From assembly GCA_022865865.1 (NCBI GenBank), contig JALHTN010000453.1, forward strand, positions 1 to 24,429: a DNA stretch of 24,429 bases, written 5' to 3'. A program made the position numbers and the translations under genes. Below are positions 6,831-14,538 of this stretch, piece by piece. The notes under the pieces were generated by a model that did no database searches, was not told the DNA's origin, and saw nothing but the letters and a program-made list of their open reading frames with translations. Source of the DNA: Anaerolineales bacterium. Lineage in GTDB: Bacteria; Chloroflexota; Anaerolineae; Anaerolineales; UBA4823. Numbering within the stretch: the stretch's first letter is position 1; the number at the start of each line of letters is the position of its first letter.

Positions 6831-7466
6831 TTATCTTATTGGAGTCTTCTCAATAATAAATTCACACACCTCATCCCCCATTGAAACACACCTGGACTCG
6901 TTTACCCTGAACTCTTTGCCACCAGACAACCATTTTAATCCTTCTTGCAAAAGTCCCACCGCAATAAAACAGACTGGCTTATCCAAATCATGCCGACCCC
7001 AGCACACCGGACAGCGATGGATGGTGTAGACAAAAGTATCATCCAGCTCCTTTGATGTACTTTGTTGATCACTCACCTGGGAGAAAATCCTGGCCATGGA
7101 AGGCACCCCAATCCGCATCTTGGTCTTCAAGGGCAGCACCTTGAATGCGAGGTCGCCAGCCCCTGCCAATGCACCAAAATTCCTCAGTGAGTCCGCAAAG
7201 GTCGCTCGGCCAGCTCTCAAAGCAAGTCCGCGCCCTCCTCTTGGTCCGTAAATTTCTTCCAAAGCCTGGTTAACCGCAGACACACCGCCAAAATCGAATC
7301 CCTTTTTCAAGTTATCAGGGGGAAAGTTATCGATCAATTCTGGTAGGTGTGCTAGGTTCAGGATAGCCTTTAGACCATTTTTCCCCAGCACATCTTCGAG
7401 CGCGTCTAACATGATCAATGCAAATTTATTAGCGTAAAAATAACCACTTTTTTCAACAGGTTCCAT
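6831..7466 (-). CDS. V4R-domain protein (4-vinyl reductase / Bet3-like fold)
   Basis: A 211-residue soluble protein. The C-terminal half (about 100-206) is a V4R domain, named for BchJ-type vinyl reductases but widely used to bind small or hydrophobic ligands. It shows the typical ending CxxMGDExCEF (C193, C201), with a CPVC pair at 152-155 and C166. These cysteines could form a metal site. The N-terminal half (about 10-95) resembles the helical lead-in seen in stand-alone V4R regulators; I recognise no enzyme or DNA-binding domain in it. The gene lies 16 bases after the roadblock gene, in one operon from the promoter at 7906-7934. The V4R fold has been proposed as the prokaryotic ancestor of TRAPP Bet3 subunits. 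A sensor or scaffold role with the roadblock protein is inferred. A bacteriochlorophyll role is unsupported, as no pigment genes are near. Confidence 0.75.
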   Translation of the reverse strand: MEPVEKSGYFYANKFALIMLDALEDVLGKNGLKAILNLAHLPELIDNFPPDNLKKGFDFGGVSAVNQALEEIYGPRGGRGLALRAGRATFADSLRNFGALAGAGDLAFKVLPLKTKMRIGVPSMARIFSQVSDQQSTSKELDDTFVYTIHRCPVCWGRHDLDKPVCFIAVGLLQEGLKWLSGGKEFRVNESRCVSMGDEVCEFIIEKTPIR

Positions 7467-7482
7467 AATCTTGAATGTGCCC

Positions 7483-7851
7483 TCAGATTAATTCAGCTAA
7501 TGCCTCAGTAGCACGACGCATATCCAGGAAAATTAATCCCAGCTTCGCCTGCTCTCGTGCTAAAGCTGTCAATACAGCTTCTTCACCAACAGACATTAGG
7601 ATTACATACCCTTTTTCCCCTTTGATATACACCTGATCCAGAGTTCCTCTGCCCAATTCCGTTGCGATCCTTTCACCAAGGGAAAGCATAGCAGCTGACA
7701 TAGCGGAAACGCGGTCCTCTTCAACTTCTTGCGGCAAAGCAGAAGCTATACTTAGACCGTCAACACTGACAACTGCGGAGGCTTCAATATCCGGCGACGA
7801 AGCTTGCAAATCTCGCAATCGATCAACCATAAGTTGAGAACGTGATTTCAT
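7483..7851 (-). CDS. Roadblock/LC7-domain protein
   Basis: The family match covers almost the whole protein: LQASSPDIEASAVVSVDGLSIAS, an acidic EVEEDRVSAMSAAMLSLGERIA helix, then the strands VYIKGEKGYVILMSVGEEAVLTALA and the closing helix. Roadblock/LC7 (MglB-like) proteins are small dimers that usually regulate Ras-like GTPases or serve as scaffolds. I chose the ATG at 7851 (122 residues) because AGGAG lies 10 bases upstream and it leaves the family-typical length. An upstream in-frame ATG at 7887 would give 134 residues but has only a weak AAGAAG abutting it. The promoter is the strong one at 7906-7934. It heads the operon with the V4R gene. No GTPase gene is present in the window, so its partner is elsewhere or is the V4R protein. 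Confidence 0.88.
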   Translation of the reverse strand: MKSRSQLMVDRLRDLQASSPDIEASAVVSVDGLSIASALPQEVEEDRVSAMSAAMLSLGERIATELGRGTLDQVYIKGEKGYVILMSVGEEAVLTALAREQAKLGLIFLDMRRATEALAELI

Positions 7852-7905
7852 TGCTGTACCACTCCTGAATATGGTTACTTCTGACATCTTCTTGAATTAG
7901 TGGCT

Positions 7906-7934
7906 ACTGTAGCACAGCGAAGATTTGCTGTCAA
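7906..7934 (-). promoter_or_regulatory. Sigma-70-type promoter of the roadblock-V4R operon
   Basis: On the minus strand a perfect TTGACA (7934-7929) is followed by a 17-base spacer and TACAGT (7911-7906). A TGC before TACAGT makes an extended -10. Transcription would start near 7899. This is the best housekeeping-type promoter in the window. Confidence 0.8.
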
Positions 7935-8061
7935 TTGAGCGACTTATTATTATTGATAGGCTAACTAAATAACAAGGAACACCTCATTGAATTCAATCCA
8001 ATAACCATCCTCCCAGCATTTTTAATGGTTAAAGTTAGTGAAATTTGCATAGATTGGGGCA

Positions 8062-8070
8062 TGCTATAAT
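8062..8070 (+). promoter_or_regulatory. Extended -10 promoter of the mqnL operon
   Basis: TGCTATAAT is a perfect extended -10 element. No good -35 lies 16-18 bases upstream (TTGCAT at 8045 is too close, 14 bases). The transcript would start near 8077, 25 bases before the ATG at 8102, leaving the ribosome site AGGAG in the leader. It is divergent from the roadblock promoter. Confidence 0.6.
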
Positions 8071-8101
8071 CACTTTTGATATTAACAGGAGCAGAAAACC
8101 A

Positions 8102-9559
8102 ATGAAGGATTTGCGTGAATTTATTAAATTACTTGAAACAAATCAGCAGCTGGTCAGAATTGATCACCAGGTTTCAGCTCATTTAGAGATTACTGAGATA
8201 ACAGACAGAATCAGCAAATCACCAGCAGAAAATAACAAAGCTCTGTTATTCGAGCATGTCTCTGGGTCAAATTTACCGGTATTAATCAATGCATTTGGCA
8301 ATCGACAAAGAATGTCCTGGGCATTAGGTGTTGAGGATTTGGAGCAATTAAATGATCGCCTTACGGCGATACTCGATCCGCACCTGCCTGATGGTTTCCG
8401 GAAAATGCTGGGACGGGGACAGGAACTGTTGGGAGTTTTCCGCTCCATGGGAATGGGTCCAAAAAAAGTAAAAAACGGTCCAGTCCAAGATCTTGTCGAA
8501 ACTAAGCACCCATCTTTAGATTTCCTGCCTATCCTGCATTGTTGGCCAAATGATGCAGCCCCTTTCATTACCTTACCTCAAGTGATTACCCGAGATCCAA
8601 AAACACAGATTCGCAATGTCGGCATGTACCGTCTCCAAGTGGTGGATGACAAAACACTGATTTTACACTGGCAGCGCCATAAAGGTGGTGCTGAACATGC
8701 CCGTAGAGCCAGAATTAGCGAACAAGATCGGGTTCCGGCCGCGATCGTACTGGGCGGTGATCCAGCCAGCATGTGGTGCGCTTCTGCGCCGTTACCTCCT
8801 GACATCGATGAGTATCTTCTGGCCGGCTTCTTACGCGGGTCGCCGGTTGAATTTGTTGATTGTGTTTCTCAACCACTTGAAGTTCCCGCAAACGCCGAAA
8901 TCGTCATCGAAGGCTATTTCAATCCCAATGAGCACCTGCCGGAAGGACCGTTTGGGGATCATACTGGATATTACACCCCAATTGAACCATTTCCAGTTTT
9001 TCATATCACTGCCATCACCCATCGAGCAGATCCCATATATCCAACCACGATCGTCGGAATTCCCCCAATGGAGGATGAATGGATGGGAAAGGCCACGGAG
9101 AGGATATTCCTGCCTTTGATTCGCCTCTTCATTCCAGAGGTAATTGACATTAATATGCCCGCAGAAGGAGTGTTCCATAACCTGGTATTGGTATCCATCA
9201 AGAAACGTTTTCCGGGTCATGCCAGAAAGGTAATTTTTGGTATTTGGGGGCTTGGTTTATTATCGTTAGCGAAGACTGTCGTGGTATTTGATGAGTGGGT
9301 AGATGTACAAAATCTTTCCCAGGCCGCATGGCAAGCCCTTGGTAACGTTGATTGGTCTCAGGATGTCATTCACACCAATGGACCCGTCGACCACCTGGAT
9401 CATGCCTCCTACCAACATTCCTTTGGAGGCAAAATGGGGATCGATGCGACCGCTAAACTTCCCGAAGAGGGCTATCAGAGGGATTGGCCGGAAGTTATCC
9501 GTATGGACCAGGAGGTTAAGGATAAGATCGACAACATATGGACAGATCTTGGCTTATAA
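8102..9559 (+). CDS. mqnL: Menaquinone biosynthesis decarboxylase, UbiD family (MqnL / SCO4490 type)
   Basis: A 485-residue UbiD-family decarboxylase that uses prenylated FMN. It matches the SCO4490-type branch of the futalosine menaquinone pathway from end to end, including VKNGPVQDLVE, HWQRHKGG, EGPFGDHTGYYTP (281-293), GPVDHLDHASYQ (427-438) and KLPEEGYQRD. In that pathway it removes the carboxylate from the prenylated 6-naphthoate ring. The prFMN active-site triad is visible as R177 (GMYRLQ), E281 and D286. The ATG at 8102 has AGGAG 11 bases upstream; an upstream TTG frame from 8045 overlaps the promoter and is rejected. It heads a gene run with an ABC importer and mqnP, 62 bases before the importer. 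The UbiX/MqnM flavin prenyltransferase it needs is not in the window. A general UbiD decarboxylase is the alternative, but the MqnL match plus mqnP nearby makes this assignment likely. Confidence 0.88.
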   Translation: MKDLREFIKLLETNQQLVRIDHQVSAHLEITEITDRISKSPAENNKALLFEHVSGSNLPVLINAFGNRQRMSWALGVEDLEQLNDRLTAILDPHLPDGFRKMLGRGQELLGVFRSMGMGPKKVKNGPVQDLVETKHPSLDFLPILHCWPNDAAPFITLPQVITRDPKTQIRNVGMYRLQVVDDKTLILHWQRHKGGAEHARRARISEQDRVPAAIVLGGDPASMWCASAPLPPDIDEYLLAGFLRGSPVEFVDCVSQPLEVPANAEIVIEGYFNPNEHLPEGPFGDHTGYYTPIEPFPVFHITAITHRADPIYPTTIVGIPPMEDEWMGKATERIFLPLIRLFIPEVIDINMPAEGVFHNLVLVSIKKRFPGHARKVIFGIWGLGLLSLAKTVVVFDEWVDVQNLSQAAWQALGNVDWSQDVIHTNGPVDHLDHASYQHSFGGKMGIDATAKLPEEGYQRDWPEVIRMDQEVKDKIDNIWTDLGL

Positions 9560-9621
9560 TTAGGACAATAATACTCAAGTTTAAATAAAATTACTCAGTC
9601 AAAATTCCGGAGATATCTCGA

Positions 9622-10587
9622 ATGAAAAATCGACACACTCAAATGTCTATAAGTTTTCTATTGCTTATATTATTAGGTTTGTTCACAGCTTGCTCCTCTA
9701 TCAACCAGTCTAATGAACCAGATAAATTAAAAATTGCTGTCCTTCCAATCTTAGATGCTTTGCCAATGTATGTCGCCCAAGAAAATGGATATTTTGAAGA
9801 ACAAGCAGTTGAGGTGGAATTCATCCCTGTTGGTTCCGCGGCTGAGCGAGATCAGGTTATTGCATCTGGACAGGCTGATGGCATGATCAACGATTTGGTA
9901 TCTACTCTTTTATATAATCAGGATACCACCCACATACAAATCGTCTCATTTGCACGAACAGCTACACCTGATTTTCCTCAATTCCGAATACTCGCTGCTA
10001 AAGACAGCGGGATAACCTCCGTTGAGCAGCTAAAAGGAGTGGAGATTGGCATCTCAGAAGGGTCTGTGATTGAATATACAACCGATCGGTTCTTAGAAGC
10101 AGAAGGTTTCTCGTCGTTGGAAATAGCAACTCTCGCCGTGCCCAGTATTCCAGTGAGAATGTCACTCCTTGATTCAGGAGAATTAAAAGCTGCAAATTTA
10201 CCAGACCCTCTCGCATCCCTTGCCATCCAGGGTGGCGCAGTGGTGATTATTGACGACACCAGCTACCCAGAGTATGGAAATAGCTTGATTTCCTTCCGAA
10301 AATCTGTGATTGATTCCAATCCAGACGCCATAAGTGGATTCCTGACAGCAATCGAAAAAGCCGCACAAGAGATCAATGCGGACCCAACTAAATGGGATAC
10401 ACTGCTAACCGAACAGAAATTAGTTCCAGCGCCATTGATCGGCAGCTACCAGATACCAACCTTCCCAATAGGGAGTTTGCCAAGCCAGGCACAGTGGGAA
10501 GATGTTGTGCAATGGGGGATAGATAAGGGTTTCATATCTCAAAATGTGTCATACGATGCCTCGGTTAATGGTGAATTTTTACCTTAA
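9622..10587 (+). CDS. ABC transporter substrate-binding lipoprotein (NMT1/TauA-like)
   Basis: A 321-residue solute-binding protein. Residues 8-24 form a lipoprotein signal ending LFTACSS, so C24 is the probable lipidated residue (F at -3 is not ideal). The mature part has the NMT1/ThiY-TauA fold: KIAVLPILDALPMYVAQENGYF, then FIPVGSAAERDQVIASGQAD, then a hinge near GVEIGISEGSVIEY and PVRMSLLDSGELKAANLPDP. It would capture a small ligand outside the membrane and deliver it to the permease. The ligand cannot be read from the sequence. The start has GGAG 9 bases upstream, within a GAGATATCTC palindrome (9611-9620). It is followed after 27 bases by the ATPase. MqnA and MqnD share this fold, but the lipobox and the adjacent transporter genes argue against an enzyme. 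No thiamine riboswitch is visible upstream. Confidence 0.9.
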   Translation: MKNRHTQMSISFLLLILLGLFTACSSINQSNEPDKLKIAVLPILDALPMYVAQENGYFEEQAVEVEFIPVGSAAERDQVIASGQADGMINDLVSTLLYNQDTTHIQIVSFARTATPDFPQFRILAAKDSGITSVEQLKGVEIGISEGSVIEYTTDRFLEAEGFSSLEIATLAVPSIPVRMSLLDSGELKAANLPDPLASLAIQGGAVVIIDDTSYPEYGNSLISFRKSVIDSNPDAISGFLTAIEKAAQEINADPTKWDTLLTEQKLVPAPLIGSYQIPTFPIGSLPSQAQWEDVVQWGIDKGFISQNVSYDASVNGEFLP

Positions 10588-10614
10588 ATCCACCCTGTTT
10601 GAAGGATATTCATC

Positions 10615-11376
10615 ATGATTCAGATCGAATCACTATCCTTCAATTACCAAGACGGACCGCGAGTGTTCGATATTTTCGATTGGGATGTTGAGCGTGGAGA
10701 AGCATGGGTAATACTGGGACCTTCGGGATGTGGAAAAAGTACCTTGCTTTACCTGATAGCTGGTTTGATCTTTCCTCAATCAGGACAGGTAAAAATTGAT
10801 GGGTGCACATTAGACCGCCCACGTCCAAAATCTGGGCTGATTTTACAGGATTATGGCTTGCTGCCCTGGGCCACCGTCAAAGAAAATGCCGAATTAGGTT
10901 TGAAAGTACGCACGTTTTATGGACCTGATGGAAAACATGCTCCAGAAGATGCTCAGGATCCACAAAGTGTAGAACATTGGCTCGAGCGTTTGCGATTGAG
11001 AGACCAGTCAGAGAAATACCCCGGTCAATTATCCGGTGGCCAGCGGCAAAGAACGGCAATTGCTAGGACTCTGGTGTTGAATCCTGATTTGTTATTGATG
11101 GATGAACCTTTCTCGTCTCTGGATGCACCGACCCGGGAAGGTTTACAGCGGCTAACCTTAGAGCTGGTTTCCGAACAAAATTTAACCCTGCTCCTCGTGA
11201 CCCACTCAATTGAAGAAGCTGCATTCATGGGACGCAAGATCCTTTTGCTGCAAAAGCCACCCAATAAAGAGGCTGAGATCATTGAGAACCCTTCCTCTGG
11301 CATTGAAGAATATCGCCAATCAGACCAATACAACCTTATGTGCAGGAATCTTCGCAAACGAATGGATGAAGAATGA
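10615..11376 (+). CDS. ABC transporter ATP-binding protein (NitT/TauT/SsuB-like)
   Basis: A 253-residue nucleotide-binding subunit. Walker A is GPSGCGKSTLL (about residues 39-49), the Q-loop is LQDYGLLPW, the signature is LSGGQRQR, Walker B is LLLMDEPF followed by SSLDAPTRE, and the H-loop is LVTHS. It drives uptake by the adjacent permease. The short C-terminus without a regulatory domain fits the NitT/TauT family. AAGGAT lies 8 bases before the ATG. The stop overlaps the permease start as ATGA. Confidence 0.93.
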   Translation: MIQIESLSFNYQDGPRVFDIFDWDVERGEAWVILGPSGCGKSTLLYLIAGLIFPQSGQVKIDGCTLDRPRPKSGLILQDYGLLPWATVKENAELGLKVRTFYGPDGKHAPEDAQDPQSVEHWLERLRLRDQSEKYPGQLSGGQRQRTAIARTLVLNPDLLLMDEPFSSLDAPTREGLQRLTLELVSEQNLTLLLVTHSIEEAAFMGRKILLLQKPPNKEAEIIENPSSGIEEYRQSDQYNLMCRNLRKRMDEE

Positions 11377-12119
11377 GGGTTCAGAACCGGCATCTTTTAC
11401 TGGCAGTACTTGCCCTACTCGCTCTCTGGCAGATGTTCGCAGTGATCATCAACCGACCGATCCTGCCTCCACCATTCGAAGTAGGTCGCGTATTCATCCA
11501 GGAATTGCAAAGTGGGTTAATTGACCACTTTCTGGCATCCTTATGGCGGGTACTTGCAAGTACCGCATTAGCGATCCTCATTGCGGCACCACTGGGTTTA
11601 ATTCTGGGTCAATCCAAGCGCCTAAATGCGGTGATCTCGCCAGTGATCTACCTGATCTACCCCATCCCTAAAGTTGTTTTGGTCCCGATTATCCTCCTGA
11701 TGTTTGGGATTGGGGATCTACCAAAAATTATGATCATCTTTTTAATCCTCTTTTTCCAAATCCTGGTTTTGGTGCGCGACCAGGCAGCCAGTTTGCGTCC
11801 CGAGCTGATCCAAAGTGTGCGCAGCATTGGCGCAGGTCGGCGAGCTTTATTTCGTTATGTATACATCCCTGCCAGCCTACCCGCAGTTCTGACAGCATTG
11901 CGCCAATCCATCGGCACCGCTGTTGCAGTACTTTATATCGCTGAATTATTTGCGACGCAGAAGGGTCTTGGCTATTATATTTATCTCAACGGCAGTACTT
12001 TCTTCGATTATCCTGCGATGTATGCCGGGGTGATAGCGATGAGTATTTTGGGATTGGGTTTATATTTCAGCGTTGATTGGTTGGATCGAAGATTTTGCAC
12101 TTGGCAATTTGTAAATTAA
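11373..12119 (+). CDS. ABC transporter permease (NitT/TauT/SsuC-like)
   Basis: A 248-residue inner membrane subunit of the BPD_transp_1 family with about six membrane segments. The cytoplasmic EAA-like loop is visible as QSVRSIGAGRRALFRYVYIPASLP, which docks on the ATPase. ELFATQKGLGYYIYLN is the usual C-terminal feature of the NitT/TauT branch. Its ATG overlaps the ATPase stop (ATGA), so the two are translationally coupled. It is followed after 43 bases by mqnP, which appears to have its own -10 element. Confidence 0.92.
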   Translation: MRVQNRHLLLAVLALLALWQMFAVIINRPILPPPFEVGRVFIQELQSGLIDHFLASLWRVLASTALAILIAAPLGLILGQSKRLNAVISPVIYLIYPIPKVVLVPIILLMFGIGDLPKIMIIFLILFFQILVLVRDQAASLRPELIQSVRSIGAGRRALFRYVYIPASLPAVLTALRQSIGTAVAVLYIAELFATQKGLGYYIYLNGSTFFDYPAMYAGVIAMSILGLGLYFSVDWLDRRFCTWQFVN

Positions 12120-12147
12120 TCGCACATTAATGGTTTTCAAACTCGCC

Positions 12148-12156
12148 TGATATAAT
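12148..12156 (+). promoter_or_regulatory. Extended -10 element giving a leaderless mqnP transcript
   Basis: TGATATAAT (extended -10) ends 6 bases before the GTG at 12163, so +1 falls on the first base of the start codon. No ribosome binding site precedes this GTG. The -35 region (TTAATG at 12127-12132, 18-base spacing) is weak. The arrangement matches the one at 6809-6814 on the other strand. Confidence 0.5.
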
Positions 12157-12162
12157 CGAGCT

Positions 12163-13026
12163 GTGAAAGCTATTCGTGATTTCCTGGAATTAATTAAGTT
12201 CGAGCATACCATATTCGCCTTACCTTTTGCTTATTTAGGTATGCTGTTGGCGGCAGAAGGGTGGCCAAGCTGGAGCCCATTTTTTTGGATCACAGTCGCC
12301 ATGGTTGCCGCACGGACACTGGCAATGGGCTCCAACCGCATAGCGGATCGCTGGATCGACGCACGCAATCCGAGGACCGCCCAACGCCCATTGATCACAG
12401 GATCCATTTCCACCAACACAGCCTGGATTGGTACATTTTTCGCAGGGCTCATATTAGCTTTAGCCGCGTGGCAGCTAGGCCCCTTAACATTTATTTTGCT
12501 GCCCGGTGCTTTGTTATTTCTAATCGGGTATTCGTTCACAAAGCGCTTCACCTGGATGTCACATTTTATTCTCGGATTTACAGACGGCCTGGCTCCAGTT
12601 GGGGCCTGGGTAGCCATCCGAAATTCCTTGTTTACCATTCAGGATTTACCAGCGTGGATTTTGCTTGGAGTGGTCACCTTTTGGATTGCAGGATTCGATA
12701 TAATTTATGCCAGCCAGGATATTGAGTTCGATCGTCAAGAAGGACTGCAATCAATCCCAGTCAAGTTTGGTATTCCCTCAGCATTATTGATCTCCTCAAT
12801 TTCCCACGTGATCACCATTGGCTTGCTGGTAGTCCTGGGTATCGTCACAGGTCTTGGATGGCCTTATTGGATTGGATTGATAATTGTCGGTGCATTGTTA
12901 TTGTGGGAACACGTACTCGTGCAACCGGATGATTTTTCCAAGCTAGGTGTTGCCTTCTTTAACATCAACGGGTATATCAGCATCATTTTATTTGTCTCTA
13001 TCCTAGGATCTCTTTACGTTACCTAG
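12163..13026 (+). CDS. mqnP: UbiA-family prenyltransferase of the futalosine menaquinone pathway (MqnP)
   Basis: A 287-residue membrane prenyltransferase with about eight or nine membrane segments. FVKFEHT-type start (LIKFEHTIFALPFAYLG) is typical of the MqnP/'UbiA-other' branch. The first Asp-rich motif is NRIADRWIDARNPRT (N58, D62, D66), the second DIIYASQDIEFDRQ (D179, D186, D190), which bind the Mg2+-prenyl diphosphate. It would attach the polyprenyl tail to the 1,4-dihydroxy-6-naphthoate core; the carboxyl group is then removed by MqnL, encoded upstream. The GTG start is chosen because it gives the family N-terminus and lies 6 bases after TATAAT. The alternative is a 4-hydroxybenzoate prenyltransferase, which mqnL nearby makes less likely. 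It is separated from mqnL by the ABC importer. Confidence 0.88.
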   Translation: MKAIRDFLELIKFEHTIFALPFAYLGMLLAAEGWPSWSPFFWITVAMVAARTLAMGSNRIADRWIDARNPRTAQRPLITGSISTNTAWIGTFFAGLILALAAWQLGPLTFILLPGALLFLIGYSFTKRFTWMSHFILGFTDGLAPVGAWVAIRNSLFTIQDLPAWILLGVVTFWIAGFDIIYASQDIEFDRQEGLQSIPVKFGIPSALLISSISHVITIGLLVVLGIVTGLGWPYWIGLIIVGALLLWEHVLVQPDDFSKLGVAFFNINGYISIILFVSILGSLYVT

Positions 13027-13041
13027 TTTTTGAACTAGAAT
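13013..13041 (+). promoter_or_regulatory. Promoter of the L,D-transpeptidase gene
   Basis: TTTACG (13013-13018) is followed by a 17-base spacer and TAGAAT (13036-13041). The -35 lies inside the end of mqnP. Transcription would start near 13048, leaving a leader of about 34 bases with GGAG 10 bases before the ATG at 13082. Confidence 0.5.
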
Positions 13042-13081
13042 CTACGTTTCATACTGGTTTCTCAATGGAGAATCACCTCTT

Positions 13082-14266
13082 ATGGTCAAATTTACATTAT
13101 TGGTAGTAAGCCTGCTAATCTTAGTATTTATCTTCCCTATTGAAAACGTACCTGCTGTTGATCGTGAGTCAGAGTCATCCTCAGTCTCTGGAGAAATTTT
13201 GTGTCTCCCAGGCTCTGCCCACTCACCCGCTGGTGATTGCATGCAATTAGGTCCTTCGGCATATATTTCCCGCATGACTAAGCTTGGAGTGACATTCCCT
13301 CTGCGCTCAGATACTGGCACAGCACCCGATCCCTCATTAACTTATGTCAATATTCGATATGGTGAAGTCACACGCGAAAATGCCAAAGTATATGCCAGTT
13401 TGGACGACGCGGTCAATAATGGTGAAGTGATTAGGAGAATTGATTCACCATACAGTTTTATTTCATACATCGACGAAGCCGTCGTTGATGGGAAACGGTA
13501 TTATATGGTCGACCATGGGGGTTGGATGACAGCCAATGATATCTCCCGCATCGGAACACCCTCTTTATTCCAGGGAAGAACTTTCACATATACCCCTGAA
13601 CATTCGTTTGGCTGGATATCCTTCCCTGCTCAAACAAAACGATCACCGGGATTCAATACCGAGGACTATACAGGACGGGAAGTTTACCGCTACCAGGAGG
13701 TTCAAATTTATTCCACCGAGGTGGTAGATGGAATTGAATGGTACATGATCGGTCCTGATGAATGGATACCTGAAAAAATGGACTGGCAGAGAATTATTGG
13801 TCGCGTGATTCCGAGTTACACACCTCCAGAAGGGGTCGACAATGGACGATGGATTGATGTTAATCTGAAAGATCAAACCATATCAATTTATGATCAAGGT
13901 AAATTAGTGTTTGCCACCCTGATTGCCAGCGGGATCGAACCATTTTGGACAAGACCCGGTTTGTTCCAAATCTATCAAAAATATGATTCCACCCCCATGA
14001 GAGGCGCATTTGAAGTGGATCGTTCCGATGCATACTACTTAGAGGATGTTCCTTGGACTATGTATTATGATAAAGCCAGGGCTCTTCATGGTGCTTATTG
14101 GCATAATGGTTTTGGTACCCCTCGCTCCCACGGATGTGTGAATATGTCTGTTGGCGACGCCCGCTGGCTCTATGATTGGGCCAATGAGGGAGATTGGGTT
14201 TATGTATGGGATCCGTCTGGTGAAACACCAGTTGATCCGGAATTTTATGGAGATGGAGGAGCTTAA
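13082..14266 (+). CDS. L,D-transpeptidase (YkuD domain) with SH3-like segments
   Basis: A 394-residue exported protein. Residues 4-24 form a signal or anchor segment. Two SH3-like, wall-binding type stretches follow (about 95-150 and 190-240), each ending in a Trp-rich turn (GGWMTANDISR; PDEWIPEKMDW). The YkuD catalytic domain spans about 258-375. Its motif is complete: H336, then SHGCVNM with S349, H350, G351 and the nucleophile C352. L,D-transpeptidases crosslink peptidoglycan stem peptides through a Cys thioester, or attach proteins to them. A promoter sits in the end of mqnP, so it is probably transcribed alone. No D,D-peptidase or penicillin-binding protein gene is nearby. Confidence 0.92.
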   Translation: MVKFTLLVVSLLILVFIFPIENVPAVDRESESSSVSGEILCLPGSAHSPAGDCMQLGPSAYISRMTKLGVTFPLRSDTGTAPDPSLTYVNIRYGEVTRENAKVYASLDDAVNNGEVIRRIDSPYSFISYIDEAVVDGKRYYMVDHGGWMTANDISRIGTPSLFQGRTFTYTPEHSFGWISFPAQTKRSPGFNTEDYTGREVYRYQEVQIYSTEVVDGIEWYMIGPDEWIPEKMDWQRIIGRVIPSYTPPEGVDNGRWIDVNLKDQTISIYDQGKLVFATLIASGIEPFWTRPGLFQIYQKYDSTPMRGAFEVDRSDAYYLEDVPWTMYYDKARALHGAYWHNGFGTPRSHGCVNMSVGDARWLYDWANEGDWVYVWDPSGETPVDPEFYGDGGA

Positions 14267-14438
14267 CCTCAAGCGAATCAATCTCCCCCAAACACTTATG
14301 TCCATTTTTTTGTTTGCAAAGGTTGGGCATGGATCATTATCTTAGCAACATTTACCGGGAAATATACCCCTACGGACAGAGGCTGGCGAGTTGAATAAGG
14401 TTATTTATTATCGCCAAAAAAAAGAATACCGCAAGAAT

Positions 14439-14467
14439 TTGCACCTATAAGATGGCTATGGTACACT
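14439..14467 (+). promoter_or_regulatory. Promoter of the membrane Fe-S oxidoreductase gene
   Basis: TTGCAC (14439-14444) is followed by a 17-base spacer and TACACT (14462-14467), with TGG before it as an extended -10. Transcription would start near 14474, 65 bases before the GTG at 14539. The rest of the gap 14267-14538 shows no gene and no clear terminator. Confidence 0.6.
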
Positions 14468-14538
14468 TTTTGGCAGTTTCCAAGTTTTTGAGCTTCTACC
14501 AAAACTCCCTCCAAACCTGATATCTCCAAGAGGATTCA

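Noticed and set aside
8045..8101. Upstream TTG start for mqnL
   Set aside because: The added residues overlap the extended -10 element, and the MqnL family begins at the ATG at 8102 with AGGAG before it.
9560..9621. Thiamine (TPP) riboswitch ahead of the NMT1-like binding protein
   Set aside because: The gap is only 62 A+T-rich bases and shows none of the conserved TPP-box segments.
9622..10587. Binding protein as the enzyme MqnA or MqnD
   Set aside because: The lipoprotein signal and directly following ATPase and permease genes mark it as a transporter subunit, although the fold is related.
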